In this document: positions 35,201-44,497 of the stretch, in pieces
Layout of the letters: each line of letters starts with the position of its first letter
Numbering within the stretch: position 1 is the first letter of the stretch
From: Bidens hawaiensis
Taxonomy: Eukaryota > Streptophyta > Magnoliopsida > Asterales > Asteraceae
Reading direction: 5' to 3'
Assembly: GCA_021521415.1 (NCBI GenBank)
Contig: JAIQDT010000172.1
Location: 868,001 to 932,000, forward strand
Length of the DNA stretch: 64,000 nucleotides
Made by a program: the position numbers and the translations under genes
The notes under the pieces: generated by a model
Databases searched by the model: none
The model's input: only the letters and a program-made list of their open reading frames with translations
Told to the model about the DNA's origin: nothing

Positions 35201-35494
35201 CCGAAAGGAAGCTCTAAACTGTTGCGTGGAGCCTCAAAACCTGCAGAGATCAGAATCAGTTTAAGTTCCAGTTTTTATAATATTATTTTCATCATTTAGC
35301 AAATAGAGATGAGAAATATGCATTAAAATAGACAATTGATTACAGCAACTACATATACGCTTTCTATTAGTGATCCAGAAAAGCAACAGTAATATTGATG
35401 GTGATAATGATAGAGGTTGTGCTTGTTATTAATAATAATAATAATAATAATTTATTGCTTACCACCAAAATTTCTCTTTTGTGTCCCAATTTTT
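29294..35494 (-). CDS. TRM-like protein (TON1-recruiting-motif family) with DUF3741 motif and DUF4378 C-terminus
   Basis: Spliced gene, minus strand. Exons with consensus junctions and matching phases: 35240-35161, 34420-32957, 32866-32698 and 29913-29294 (stop). A candidate 32-nt exon at 35494-35463 would precede them in phase; the start codon was not resolved. Together they encode about 777 residues or more. The first exons give GFEAPRNSLELPFGAYPSYY. The large exon carries GPSIVARLMGVDTMPLD (DUF3741-type/TRM motif), KQIAQRIAKQVRES, a Ser-rich segment and basic stretches (KLTIKVKKQRKDKFNLKEK). The third exon is SPASICSSIHDDYYRAAYCASP-like. The last exon is the DUF4378 domain (LLDQVWGMIRAYLH, WSELVFEDIDALAKEMEGQI, LVEEMVNDM). 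Family members help organise cortical microtubules through TON1; the role here is inferred. No stop or shift is seen in any exon. The last intron (2.8 kb) contains a LINE. Confidence 0.85.
29995..31921 (-). mobile_element. 5'-truncated RTE-type LINE in intron of the TRM-like gene
   Basis: A non-LTR reverse transcriptase on the minus strand, same orientation as the host gene. The RT fingers and palm are at 31802-31086 (GNYRGIKLLGHTMKLWERV, FGFMPGRSTTEAIH, MVFIDLEKAFDSVSR, GLHQGSALSPFLF, and FADD at the active site). A shift near 31100 is followed by the C-terminal region (31165-30356) ending with RLRWFGHVKRRP and KRSRGRPKLTWDERIR. The 3' UTR ends in a TTGA tandem tail (29995-30012), typical of RTE elements. 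The 5' part (endonuclease) is missing. No target duplication was found. Confidence 0.85.
34515..34985. repeat. AACGAACA/TGTTCGTT-rich repeat in the TRM-like gene intron
   Basis: About 470 bp in which ATAAACGAAC- and GTTCATG-like words alternate on both strands. The ends (GATTAGGCCTGTAAACGAAC and CTAATCGTTCAGTTCTGCCTA) are loosely inverted. It looks like a small non-autonomous element; class unassigned. Confidence 0.45.
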
Positions 35495-36241
35495 CTGGCT
35501 CATATATAACCATGTGAAATATATATAGCATCATACCACAAATGCATATTTAATATGATTAAGTTGAGTATAATAATAAAACTAAAATGAGCAAGAATTA
35601 GTTGCAGTAGACACCAAGCAGTATAGTATGTTAGTTAACCTAGTCATATTCGGTTAAGCTTCTCGGATAATCAATACTCCTCCTGTTTAGTATTTTAGAA
35701 AATGACATCCAAATTTTGTACTTTATGAGATGGGTATAGTAAAGAGCAATTCCTTGAATACCTCGATTGCAAGGGAGGTTGACTGCAAGGCCCACCCGTG
35801 AACAATATCTCTCTCAATTCCGGTTTCATTAGATAGAATCCAGTGAATAATCATTCAATTATTAAAACACAAATTCACCGGTAATACGATACATCAAATA
35901 AATACAAACACAGTTGGTGAATCAATCATAATAGCCGGATCAGTAATAGTAATTTATTTATTTCACCAAAATCAATAATAATAATAATAATAATAATAAT
36001 AAGTCAACAAACTGAATGATAAATGATCGAGAGTTTCTGGGAGTTACCGTGAAGTAAGTCAATGATCGATCATCAGCAGCATCCAGATCCCAAACATAAA
36101 CTGAAGGTTGTAACATTAATCATGATCATCATTAATTTGAGAAAGAAAGAAAGAAAGAAAGAGGTGTACAAGTAATTGACAGACGAACAGATTCTGAGCC
36201 GGAACTGGAAGATCAATAATAATAATAATAATAATAATGAG
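35427..36241. repeat. three (AAT/TTA)n microsatellites in the 5' part of the TRM-like gene
   Basis: Trinucleotide runs at 35427-35452, 35970-36002 and 36213-36239, all in the presumed 5' intron/leader region. A (TTTC)n run is at 36142-36162. Confidence 0.8.
35463..35494 (-). CDS. candidate small 5' exon of the TRM-like gene
   Basis: 32 nt between a CAG acceptor (35495) and a strong GGTG|GTAAGC donor (35462). It gives KIGTQKRNFG in phase with GFEAPRNSLEL of the next exon. An in-frame TGA lies just upstream, so the start codon must be in a further exon, possibly near 36050-36300, which I could not define. Confidence 0.45.
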
Positions 36242-36636
36242 GAAAAAGTTGTGCCGTTTTGCTTTTTAGCATGAGACTTCCCACGACTAAAAAGTGAGAC
36301 CATCGTGTTCTCCTTTTTATTTTAATAATACGGTTACCAACTTATAAACGATTAAATAAACTCAAAAAAAAAAATACGTTTGTTTTTTCATCAGTTAACT
36401 GAAGAAATATGGGAGATTGAAATCATGGAATTTAAGATAGTACGCGGTAGATGTGGTTTGAGCATGTCAACTCACAATTGTAAGTGTAACCCCTCATAAC
36501 GTCTTTACATTTATCTTGCAACTTTCTTTTCCTCAACAACTTTCATTCAATCGCAAACTAGCAACACCCTAGAGTCAAAAACAAACAACAAAGCTACAAA
36601 CAAAAACTATACCAATTTTTCTATGTCAAAACTTTA
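36040..36636 (-). other. presumed 5' leader and promoter region of the TRM-like gene
   Basis: No transposon signature. A donor-like CACG|GTAACTCCC site occurs near 36046, so a first exon may lie here. No coding sequence continuous with the later exons could be established. Confidence 0.35.
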
Positions 36637-37506
36637 AGGTGCTGTTTGTTTTTTAAGACAAAAAATGTCTGCAATCTGATTTCATCTGATTTAATGTCTG
36701 CAACTGAAGAAGTGGTCTGAAAGTCTGCAATCTAAAAATATAATACTGTTTGTTTTATAAACTGGATATCGTCTGCATAAGCTGAAAAGTAGTTAGATAT
36801 CATATATATTACAGTAGATAAAAGTCATTTAACGTTTGTAGACTGCTAAAATAATTGGTAGTGGTGTACGAACTATGGAAGTGGGTGGTGGTAGACAATT
36901 GTGGTAGGCGGTGAACGGTGGGTGGTGGTGATGGACGGTTGTGGTGGTGGGTGGTGGAACGTGTGGTGGTCGACAATGGGTGGTGGTGGTGGCGGCGGAC
37001 GGTGTGGTGGTGGTGGCGGGTGGTGGTGGCGGCGGACGGTGGGTGGTGGTGGTGGATGGTGGTGGTAGTAGACGGTGGTTGTGGCCGACGGGGGTGGTGG
37101 TGGTGATGGACGGTTGTGGTGGTGGGTGGTTAACGGTAGTGGTGGTGAGTGGTTGACAGTGGTGTTGGGTGGTGGTGGTGGCGGCAGACGGTGGGTGGTG
37201 GTGGCGGCGGACGGTGGCGGTGGGTGGTGGCGGCAGACGGTGGCGGTGGGTGATGGCGGCGGCGGACGGTGGACGGTGGTGGTGGTGGCGGACGGTGGGT
37301 GGTGGTGGTGTTGGACAATGGTTGTTGGTACTTGGTATGATGTTAAGAAGTGTGAAGATGGTGAAAAAAGCTTATTTTTTAAGACCATAAAAGCAGTTTT
37401 CAGATCTTTTTTTAATTTAAAAACAAACAGTCTTTAAGAGCTTATGTCTGCGCCCCCGCAGACGTATGCTCCTTGAAGACCTTATAAGCAAAAACAAACA
37501 CAACCT
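36637..37506. mobile_element. hAT-like non-autonomous element A, filled with a GGT-rich minisatellite
   Basis: The ends AGGTGCTGTTTGTTTTTT and (inverted) AGGTTGTGTTTGTTTTT form imperfect TIRs. Several GTCTGCA/TGCAGAC words lie just inside both ends, as subterminal repeats do in hAT elements. The middle (36840-37330) is a degenerate GGTGGTGGCGGACGGT array. No target duplication could be fixed. The long Pro/His-rich ORF on the other strand is a by-product of this array. Confidence 0.5.
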
Positions 37507-37549
37507 AAATGACAACCTATTTCTAATACAAAGAAAACCTACAGTTTTA

Positions 37550-37925
37550 GGGTATGTTTGGAATTGATTATTTAAGTGAAAATGGACGTTTTGTTAAAAT
37601 GACTTATTAACTTATGAGTTTTTTAAAAAATATTTGGATTAGCTTATGTGTTGGGGAAAACCAAAATGACCAAATAGGACACTCTTTTTTAAAAGGAGTC
37701 TAATGAGTTTTGAGGGTTAGAGGGTGTAATAGGTAAATCAAAACTCTTTCTGTTAATAAGTTACATATTCCAAACTTTTCAAAACTCATTTATTTTGCTT
37801 CTCCATAAGTTAAAATATATAAGGTCTTATGGTTTGTCAAACACCTTATACACCTTATTAACTTTTCTAAATGTTTATAAGTTATAAGTTGATTAAAATA
37901 AGGAATCTCAAAACCCCCTTAATAT
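37550..37925. repeat. possible degraded MITE
   Basis: TAGGGTATGTTTGGAATTGA at the left and an inverted-like TCAAAACCCCCTTAA at the right enclose AT-rich sequence resembling the MITE at 28681. Weak evidence. Confidence 0.3.
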
Positions 37926-38430
37926 GTTCCATAACTTTAAAAATCACGGTTGTTTTATCTTTAAAAATGGTCTCGTTTCTTTCTTCCCAAATGCACGAAG
38001 CACGCTTTCATTATGAATCCGTGTAAAGCCTTAATCTTTTTATTACACAACGGAGCAGTTTTATGTATTCCGAGGTCCTGAACTGTAAAAGAGAAGATAG
38101 AAGGTATATTGCACCACGAGCTTATGAAAATCCAAAGATGATTAGTGAAACGACATGAAGTAAAATGATGATCAATAGTTTCCTGTTGCTCATCACATAG
38201 ACCACACTCCCATGATTCAGTTTGTATATTCAGGTACCTCAAACCAACCTGAGTCGAGATCCTATCCTTCTTCGTCTTCCACATGAACACATTTACTTTC
38301 TTCAGGACCTAGCTATTATGTACCATAATGAAATGACTATTTGGACCCATGTCGTTAATCAACACCTATTGCATCGACGCTATTGTGAAATTTCTGGAGT
38401 TCTCTAAAATCCATTCATCTTCTCTATCTA
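37926..38430 (-). pseudogene. 3' fragment of an L1-type LINE (RT zinc-binding domain)
   Basis: The minus strand encodes KVNVFMWKTKKDRI...WECGLCDEQQETIDHHFTSC, the zf-RVT domain at the C-terminus of plant L1 reverse transcriptases. The upstream part (38400-38300) has two stops. Only this end of the element remains. Confidence 0.75.
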
Positions 38431-39627
38431 ATATAGTCACCTGTTAGAGCAAATTAACTAGATCCGATAATTTGCTTGCTTTGGTGTTATTCAAAACTCT
38501 AGTCTCCACTTCCAAGACCAAGATTGAGAATGATTAACAAAATACTATGCTATAAAGCAGTTCTTTTTATGAGCGTTAGCGAATAAGACGTGGGTTTGGA
38601 AGTTGGATTATTAACTTGGTAATAACTAATGGAAAATGAAAAAACATAATGTTTTTAATCTTAATATTATATTTAAACATAGTAGGTTTTGCTGGAAAGC
38701 ATTACTGACGAATATTCTTTGAGTGCACGCGATGAGCCATTAATACAATAGCGAACCAGTAGTTGTATACGTGTCTTTAACACTTTAACACAAAAAGAAA
38801 TAACTTGCTATGAGCTATCTTGGCTTTGTGTTACCAAAACAAGCTACTAACACATCTAGGTCAACAAGACCTAATAGTATATCATATATTGGATATGCAC
38901 ATTTAAAACCAAATCGGTTTGTTTTGGCCTAACATGACTTTGTGTAAGAACACTGATAGAACAAGACATTATAAAACCAATCAAATAAGACATTATAAAG
39001 CCCACTGACGCCAATTTGTAACAAACTATCAGCAATCCCGTCAGAAATCTGTTGGTAACTAGTGACAATACGCTATGACCAACAATAATTATCAATGAAT
39101 ACTTCGACTAATATTAATGTTAGAAATAATGATAATAATAATTAATAAATATTTACGTAGATTATCTATGGATTCTGCTAGTATTCACATTGCAAATTCT
39201 AGGTCAAAGAAGTAATAATTATACAGATTTATTCATGTTTCAATATGCATTTTATTCAAATAGTATTTATATCTCTACGTACATGGATTACTATAGCGAA
39301 TGTTAGTATCTTAACGAATCAAATTGATACCGACTGAGTCTTCCTGTTGCAACGCGCGAGTTGATTGCAACTAGTTAACACTGAAAGCTTTATTAATACT
39401 TCAATTATTTTAATCAACATTAGAATGAGTGCGTGATTTGCAGGATTCCATGCAGCCAACTACATTAAAAAATGATTCTATCACAAAGGTTGGTGGTAAG
39501 GCGTGACGACTAAAAAGTGTAAAGCATGTACTGAGTTTAAAGTACATGATAGAAGATGGGTTGAACTTATTTTGTAATTTATGTGAATGTACTTTGAAGT
39601 TTATAATGTCTATTTTGTGTTTATAAT
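38431..39627. other. intergenic, nothing recognised
   Basis: AT-rich DNA without a coding region, RNA gene or repeat that I can identify. Confidence 0.4.
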
Positions 39628-40436
39628 TGGTGCTACTTGTTTTTCTAAAGGTAAAATGTTTGTAGTTTGCGAACCATATTTGCAGACATCTATTGCAGAA
39701 GATGTAAACCAAACCTCTTCAGTCTGCAAGAAGAAGACTGCTTGTTTTTTAACGTCTGTAGACTAGACTGTCAAATAAACTAATTGTGGTCTACAAATCG
39801 ATTTCTTAAAAAACTAATAATAAATAAATAATCAATTTCTAAAAACTAATAAGAATTCAACAAATCAATTTAAAAAAAAAAACTAATAATAGTTCAATAA
39901 ATCAATTTCTAAAAACTAATAAGAATTCAACAAATCAATTTCTACAAAAACAACCTAATAATAATTCAACAGATTAATTTCTAGAAACTAATAAGAATTC
40001 AACATATCAATTTTTACAAATCAATTTATACAGAAAACTAATAATAATTCAGCAAGTCAGTTTCTAAAAACTAATAATAATTTACTTGCGATAGGGAGGG
40101 CCACGGTGGCGTGGGGTGGTCGGCATTAGCGTAGGGCTGCCGACAGAGGCAGGGGAGGGGTGCCTGAGGTGTGATGTTGGAGAGGGGAGAAGGGTGGAGT
40201 GGTTGCTAGGGTTTGATAAAAGTTTTTGATGAAAATGATATGATATGAGATGGGAATAGGTTAGAAGATCTTAGAAGCTCATGTTTGAAGTGTGTATTAA
40301 AAAGAGGGTGCGCCGACCTTTTTTAATGAAGTGTCTTCCGAAAAGAAAACACCCTGCAGACATAAACGTCTACGCGTGGTCTATACGACATAGACAAAAA
40401 ATGTTAATAAGACATTTTCTTAAAAAACTAACACCA
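39628..40436. mobile_element. hAT-like non-autonomous element B with internal minisatellite
   Basis: Its ends (GGTGCTACTTGTTTTTCTAA and inverted GGTGTTAGTTTTTTAAG) resemble those of elements A and C, and TGCAGAC words lie near both ends. The interior (39800-40085) repeats a unit of the form AAATCAATTTCTAAAAACTA + ATAAGAATTCAAC with variants. A GC-rich GTGGCGTGGGGTGGTCGGC block follows and is shared with element C. Confidence 0.5.
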
Positions 40437-40618
40437 CATGTGGGCAATGTTACTTATATAAACGAAATTTAAGAAACGAAGAATACTTACTAATTAAGAG
40501 CATTCCTAATAGATAATCACTAATTTTTGTATCTCATATTCAATTAAATAATATTTTTTTATACTTGTATCATTACATTTTTCTTTCTCATTTACTCATA
40601 ACCATTTTCAACAAACAT

Positions 40619-41403
40619 TAAGGTGTTTGTTTTTTCAGAGGTAAATGTCTACAGTGTACGGACCACATCTGCAGACATCTGTAGCAGAGGAGGTGGACCA
40701 AACCTTTGCAGTATGCAAGAAGAATATTGTTTGGTTTTTAATGTCCGTAGACGGTTAAAATAAACCGATGATGGTCTACAAATCAATTTCTACAAAAAAA
40801 CTAATAATAATTCAAAAACTCAATTCCATAAACCAATAAGAATTCAATAAATCAATTCCTATAGAAAAAACTAATAATAATTAAACAACTCAATTTCTAA
40901 AAACTAATAGGAATTCAACAAATCAATATCTAAAAAAAAAGCTAATAATAATTCCACAAATCAATTTCTAAAAATCAATAATAATTTAATAAATCAATTA
41001 CCTAGAGGTGTGGATGTGCGGTAGGGGTGGCGGACGTGAGGCAGGGAGGGTGGTGGTGGCGTGGGATGGTCGGCATTAGCGTAGGGCAGCCGGCAAAGGT
41101 AGGGAAGGGGCACCCGAGTTGTGACGGTGGAGAGAGGAGAGGGGTGAATGGGTAGCTAAGGTTTGAAGAAAGTGTTTGATAAAAAAGATCTGATGAAAAT
41201 GCTATGATATGAGATGTGAAGAGGTTAGAAGATCTTAGAAGCTCATGGTCTAAGTCTGCATTAGGAAGAGGGTGTGCAGATCAATTTAATGAAACATCTT
41301 CCGAAATACAAACACACTGCAGACCTAAAAGTTTGCACATGGTCTTCGCGGTGCCGAAAAAAGAGGTCAAGAAGACCTTTTTTGAAAAAACAAATACTGC
41401 CTA
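40619..41403. mobile_element. hAT-like non-autonomous element C with internal minisatellite
   Basis: The ends TTAAGGTGTTTGTTTTTTCA and inverted TTAGGCAGTATTTGTTTTTT are TIR-like. The subterminal TGCAGAC words, the minisatellite (40780-41000) and the GC-rich GGTCGGCATTAGCGTAGGGC block match element B in the same order. Confidence 0.55.
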
Positions 41404-41649
41404 AAATATTATAGAGGATGGACATTGTTTCACAAAATTTATGCATTAATAATAACATTTTCTCTTTTCCTCACTCATAACCATTTACAACCACACTTTA
41501 AAAAATAGATGAGACTCTCATATAATTTGAAGAACATATTGTGAATGCTATTCAACAACGAGTTCATATGTTCTCTTTAGTGTATTCTTACAATATGTTA
41601 ACACCTGAAAGAAGGGATGAATTGTTTTTACCCTGTTTTCGATATGAAT

Positions 41650-42018
41650 GAATTGTTTTTAGCCTGTTTCAAATATGAGCATAGAAAACTCGATCACGAA
41701 TCTGCTGAAAATACTTAAAACAAGTACTTTGGATCATCGCAAGAGCAATGTCATTTGTAAGATTATTCTTACTGCTTGTTGGTGTATTTGGAAGATAAGA
41801 AACAATTCTTGTTCTTCTGAAAAACCAATCAATGTTTCCAAAACGTTGGAGGACATAAAATCGTTGGGCTATCTTTGGAACAAAACGTTCGCCTTTTAAA
41901 AACATAATTGGTATAGTTGGTGTAACTTCTTGTAGTAGAGTTGCTTGTTTATAGTTGTATTTCTAGCTTCTTGCTAGAGGCTTTTTTAATAAAAGTTGTC
42001 GTTCAGACAAAAAAAAAG
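41650..42018 (+). pseudogene. 3' end of a second L1-type LINE with poly(A) tail
   Basis: The plus strand encodes a degenerate RT C-terminus (ACWCIWKIRNNSCSSEKP...LEDIKSLGYLW). It is followed by a 3' UTR with CTTCTTGCTAGAGGC...TTAATAAAA, typical of plant L1 ends, and an A9 run at 42008-42016. The 5' part is lost. Confidence 0.7.
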
Positions 42019-42543
42019 ATGGTTGATTATAAAAAAGTTTATTTTTTCATTTTGTTGATTCTTGCAATTTTTTATCACAATCATAACAAACAAATCAATG
42101 ATGATGCTCAATGTGCCATATACAATGTTTCTCATCTTTGCCATAACATTGATTCTTCGAATCGAGCTTGGCTAGTTAATGGACCATATTCCTCGAAGAA
42201 ATCATTTTCAATGTAAAAGTTGAAACTAGTAAAAGGATTTCTTGGACCATGTAGAACAATCCTTGTTAGAAAGATGGTAATAAATATGTGAAGGGATTTG
42301 TCTAAAAGACAAAGAGTAATCATTTTTGTGACTAAGGCTGTGGGTAATGGGGTGAAGGGAGGGGCGCGGTCCAGGTGGTTGGTGAGGTGGCTCGCGAACA
42401 CCACTACACTCCTCAAGTGAGCAAGGGCGCGGACAAGCCCCGTGGACAGGACCGCGGGGCAAAAATAGCCGTTGGCTAGTTTGAGTTTTTAAAAATAGCC
42501 GTTGGTGGCTATTAAATGTGAATTTTTTTTAATTCAAACCCAC

Positions 42544-42550
42544 TATAAAT
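42544..42550 (+). promoter_or_regulatory. TATA box of the Harbinger-like element's ORF
   Basis: TATAAAT lies 93 bp before the ATG at 42643. It is followed by ACAACA start-like sequence and a CT-rich leader of about 70 nt (CTCTCTAC, ATCTCTCTAA). Confidence 0.55.
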
Positions 42551-42642
42551 AACTACCCCATTTTACAACAATAACACACCATTCTCTCTACATATCTCTC
42601 TAATACTTTAAAAATCTCTCTAAATTTCTCAAATTTAAAACC

Positions 42643-42930
42643 ATGTCGGGCTCGGGTTACGGTAATATCAACACACAACCGGAGCCGGCTAAACCCGCAG
42701 AACAATCCCAAAATGGTAAGGAGAAGAAAACCGGAGAAGCGGGATTGGTGAAGCTCGAGATAAAATTTAACAAATTGTCAAGTACCCTCCTCTCGATTAG
42801 TGAAGCTCGACATACAAAAAATCGGTTAAAGAGTTTGGCATTTCTAGCTAAAGACTTTAGCCACCTACCGCTATCCGACCAAGCGATAATGGAGGAAGAA
42901 AAAGATCTTATTCGGAAGAAATTGGCATGA
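42643..42930 (+). CDS. small ORF in the Harbinger-like element, unknown function
   Basis: 95 codons starting in ACCATGTCGG context. The N-terminus is polar and Gly/Pro/Lys-rich; the C-terminal 60 residues are helical (VKLEIKFNKLSSTLLSISEA, LKSLAFLAKDFSHL). The second half resembles the C-terminal region of the non-transposase (MYB-like/NAM-associated) ORF of plant Harbinger elements, which suggests an internal deletion kept the promoter and the end of that gene. This identification is uncertain. Confidence 0.45.
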   Translation: MSGSGYGNINTQPEPAKPAEQSQNGKEKKTGEAGLVKLEIKFNKLSSTLLSISEARHTKNRLKSLAFLAKDFSHLPLSDQAIMEEEKDLIRKKLA

Positions 42931-43339
42931 AAAAAAATAAAAACGCTATTTTTATGTATTTTAAATTTATGTTTTTATTTTCCTTTTTATTTATGTTCTA
43001 ATGAAGTATTTTAATTTATAATTGTGTGCATAAAAAAAAAACTGGATCAAGCCCCGGATCACCTGGACCACTACACCCTCTGGGGCTTGGTTGAGGGGTT
43101 TGATCCAGGGCCATGCCATCGCCTACGTGTCGGTTTTGATTGGATCACTTGGGGCTCAACCGAACCCCATTACCCTTAGCCTAATGTATATTGTTTATGG
43201 TTTTTTTTATAATTTTTTTATAGGCAATGATATAATCAAACATGACATTAGTTATAATTTCCGTCCATTATTATATATTATATAATATAATTAGTATCCA
43301 ATTATATAATATAATTAGTATAATTGAAAACTTTGGTGT

Positions 43340-44492
43340 CACAAAATATGTTATTTGTGTTTTTTATATTGTAATATTGTTTTGATATTCAACATATAGA
43401 TTGGTGTTGGCTGAATGATTTGGTTGGTAAGGGTTCGATTTTCTGATACAACAAATGTTTGTTACATTTTTTTTTAATTTTAAATGTGTTATTTATGTTT
43501 TTATCTATGTTAGAATGGTTTGTTTTTCAACATTAACTTTGGTGTGAACCGGATAATTGTGTTGTTAAATAAAATCTACCAAATTTGCATCCAATCACCA
43601 CATTTTGTTTTAGTACCGGTACAATAACGAAAACTGACCGAATTTTGTTGTTTGTTTCATTTTTTTAAATGTGTTATTTATGTTTTTGCCTATGTTAGAA
43701 CGGTTTGTCTTTCAACATTAACTTTGGTGTAAACCGGATAATTGTGTTGTTATGTGAAATCGACCGAATTTGCTTACAATCACTACATTTTTTTAGTATC
43801 GGTACCGTAGCGAAAACTGACCGAATATCAATTTTGTTTTTGTTTTTATAGTTCCGGTACTTTAACGAACGTGACGGAGGACGACTAAATTTGTATAGAC
43901 TCATTTCCTCAATGCCTGGGATCAACAATGCTCGGGTTTTACCAATACCCAGCTTTCTTGACCGACGTCACCCCATTGGTCCACCTTAAAATTTTTTTGC
44001 TTTTGTTTCTGTTCCGATATCATAACCAAAACTGACCGAATTCGTGTCGACTTACCGCCTCAAAGCCATAATCTACAATGCATGGGTTTTACAAACGACA
44101 AGGTGGGTTTACCGAAAGAAAGTAACGTAATCAATAATCTAACTTGACTGAATTCAACTCGAAACACCGCCGCATGCCTGAAACGGATATCATGCGGGTT
44201 TTAACAATGCCCTGGATGTTTGTTCCACTTGGAAACGTGTGACTAGGCAAATCAACTTAATTTTTCTTTTTGTTTTCTTTAAATTGATAATTACATGTTA
44301 TTCATGTCGACTTACCGCCGTCACGCCCGGTACCAACAACGTTCGGGTTTTACAAACGATCGGGTTTTATCCACCATTTATGTTTTAGGTTCGGTACCGT
44401 AACGAACATAATCAAAACTGACCGAAGCTGCTCGACTCTGCAAAAATGTTGGAGTTTTACCAATGCTTGGGTTTACTGACCGAATAAACAAT
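43340..44492. repeat. degenerate tandem array with TTCGGTACCGTAACGAA core
   Basis: A 185-bp unit is duplicated in direct order (43481 and 43666), with a more diverged copy before it. Variants of TTCCGGTACCGTAACGAA...ACTGACCGAA recur near 43611, 43797, 43851, 44010 and 44389. Variants of CAACAATGCTCGGGTTTTAC recur near 43925, 44075, 44188, 44330 and 44450. Both words continue on the far side of the second Tekay (55471, 55540), so that element inserted into this array. Confidence 0.6.
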
Positions 44493-44497
44493 ATTTT

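Larger units (their letters stand above)
42336..43181 (+). mobile_element. non-autonomous PIF/Harbinger-like element
   Basis: TIRs GGCTGTGGGTAATGGGGT (left) and GGCTAAGGGTAATGGGGT (right, inverted) match at 16 of 18 positions. A 3-bp duplication TAA (42333-42335 and 43182-43184) is the Harbinger-type target. The 846-bp element carries a TATA box and one small ORF. Confidence 0.75.

Noticed and set aside
36873..37388. Pro/His-rich 171-codon ORF on the minus strand and Gly/Val/Trp-rich ORFs on the plus strand
   Set aside because: Translations of the GGTGGT-type minisatellite in hAT-like element A; open in several frames because of base composition.
38871..39095. 74-codon hydrophobic minus-strand ORF
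   Set aside because: No recognisable motif, no splice-linked neighbours, AT-rich intergenic setting.
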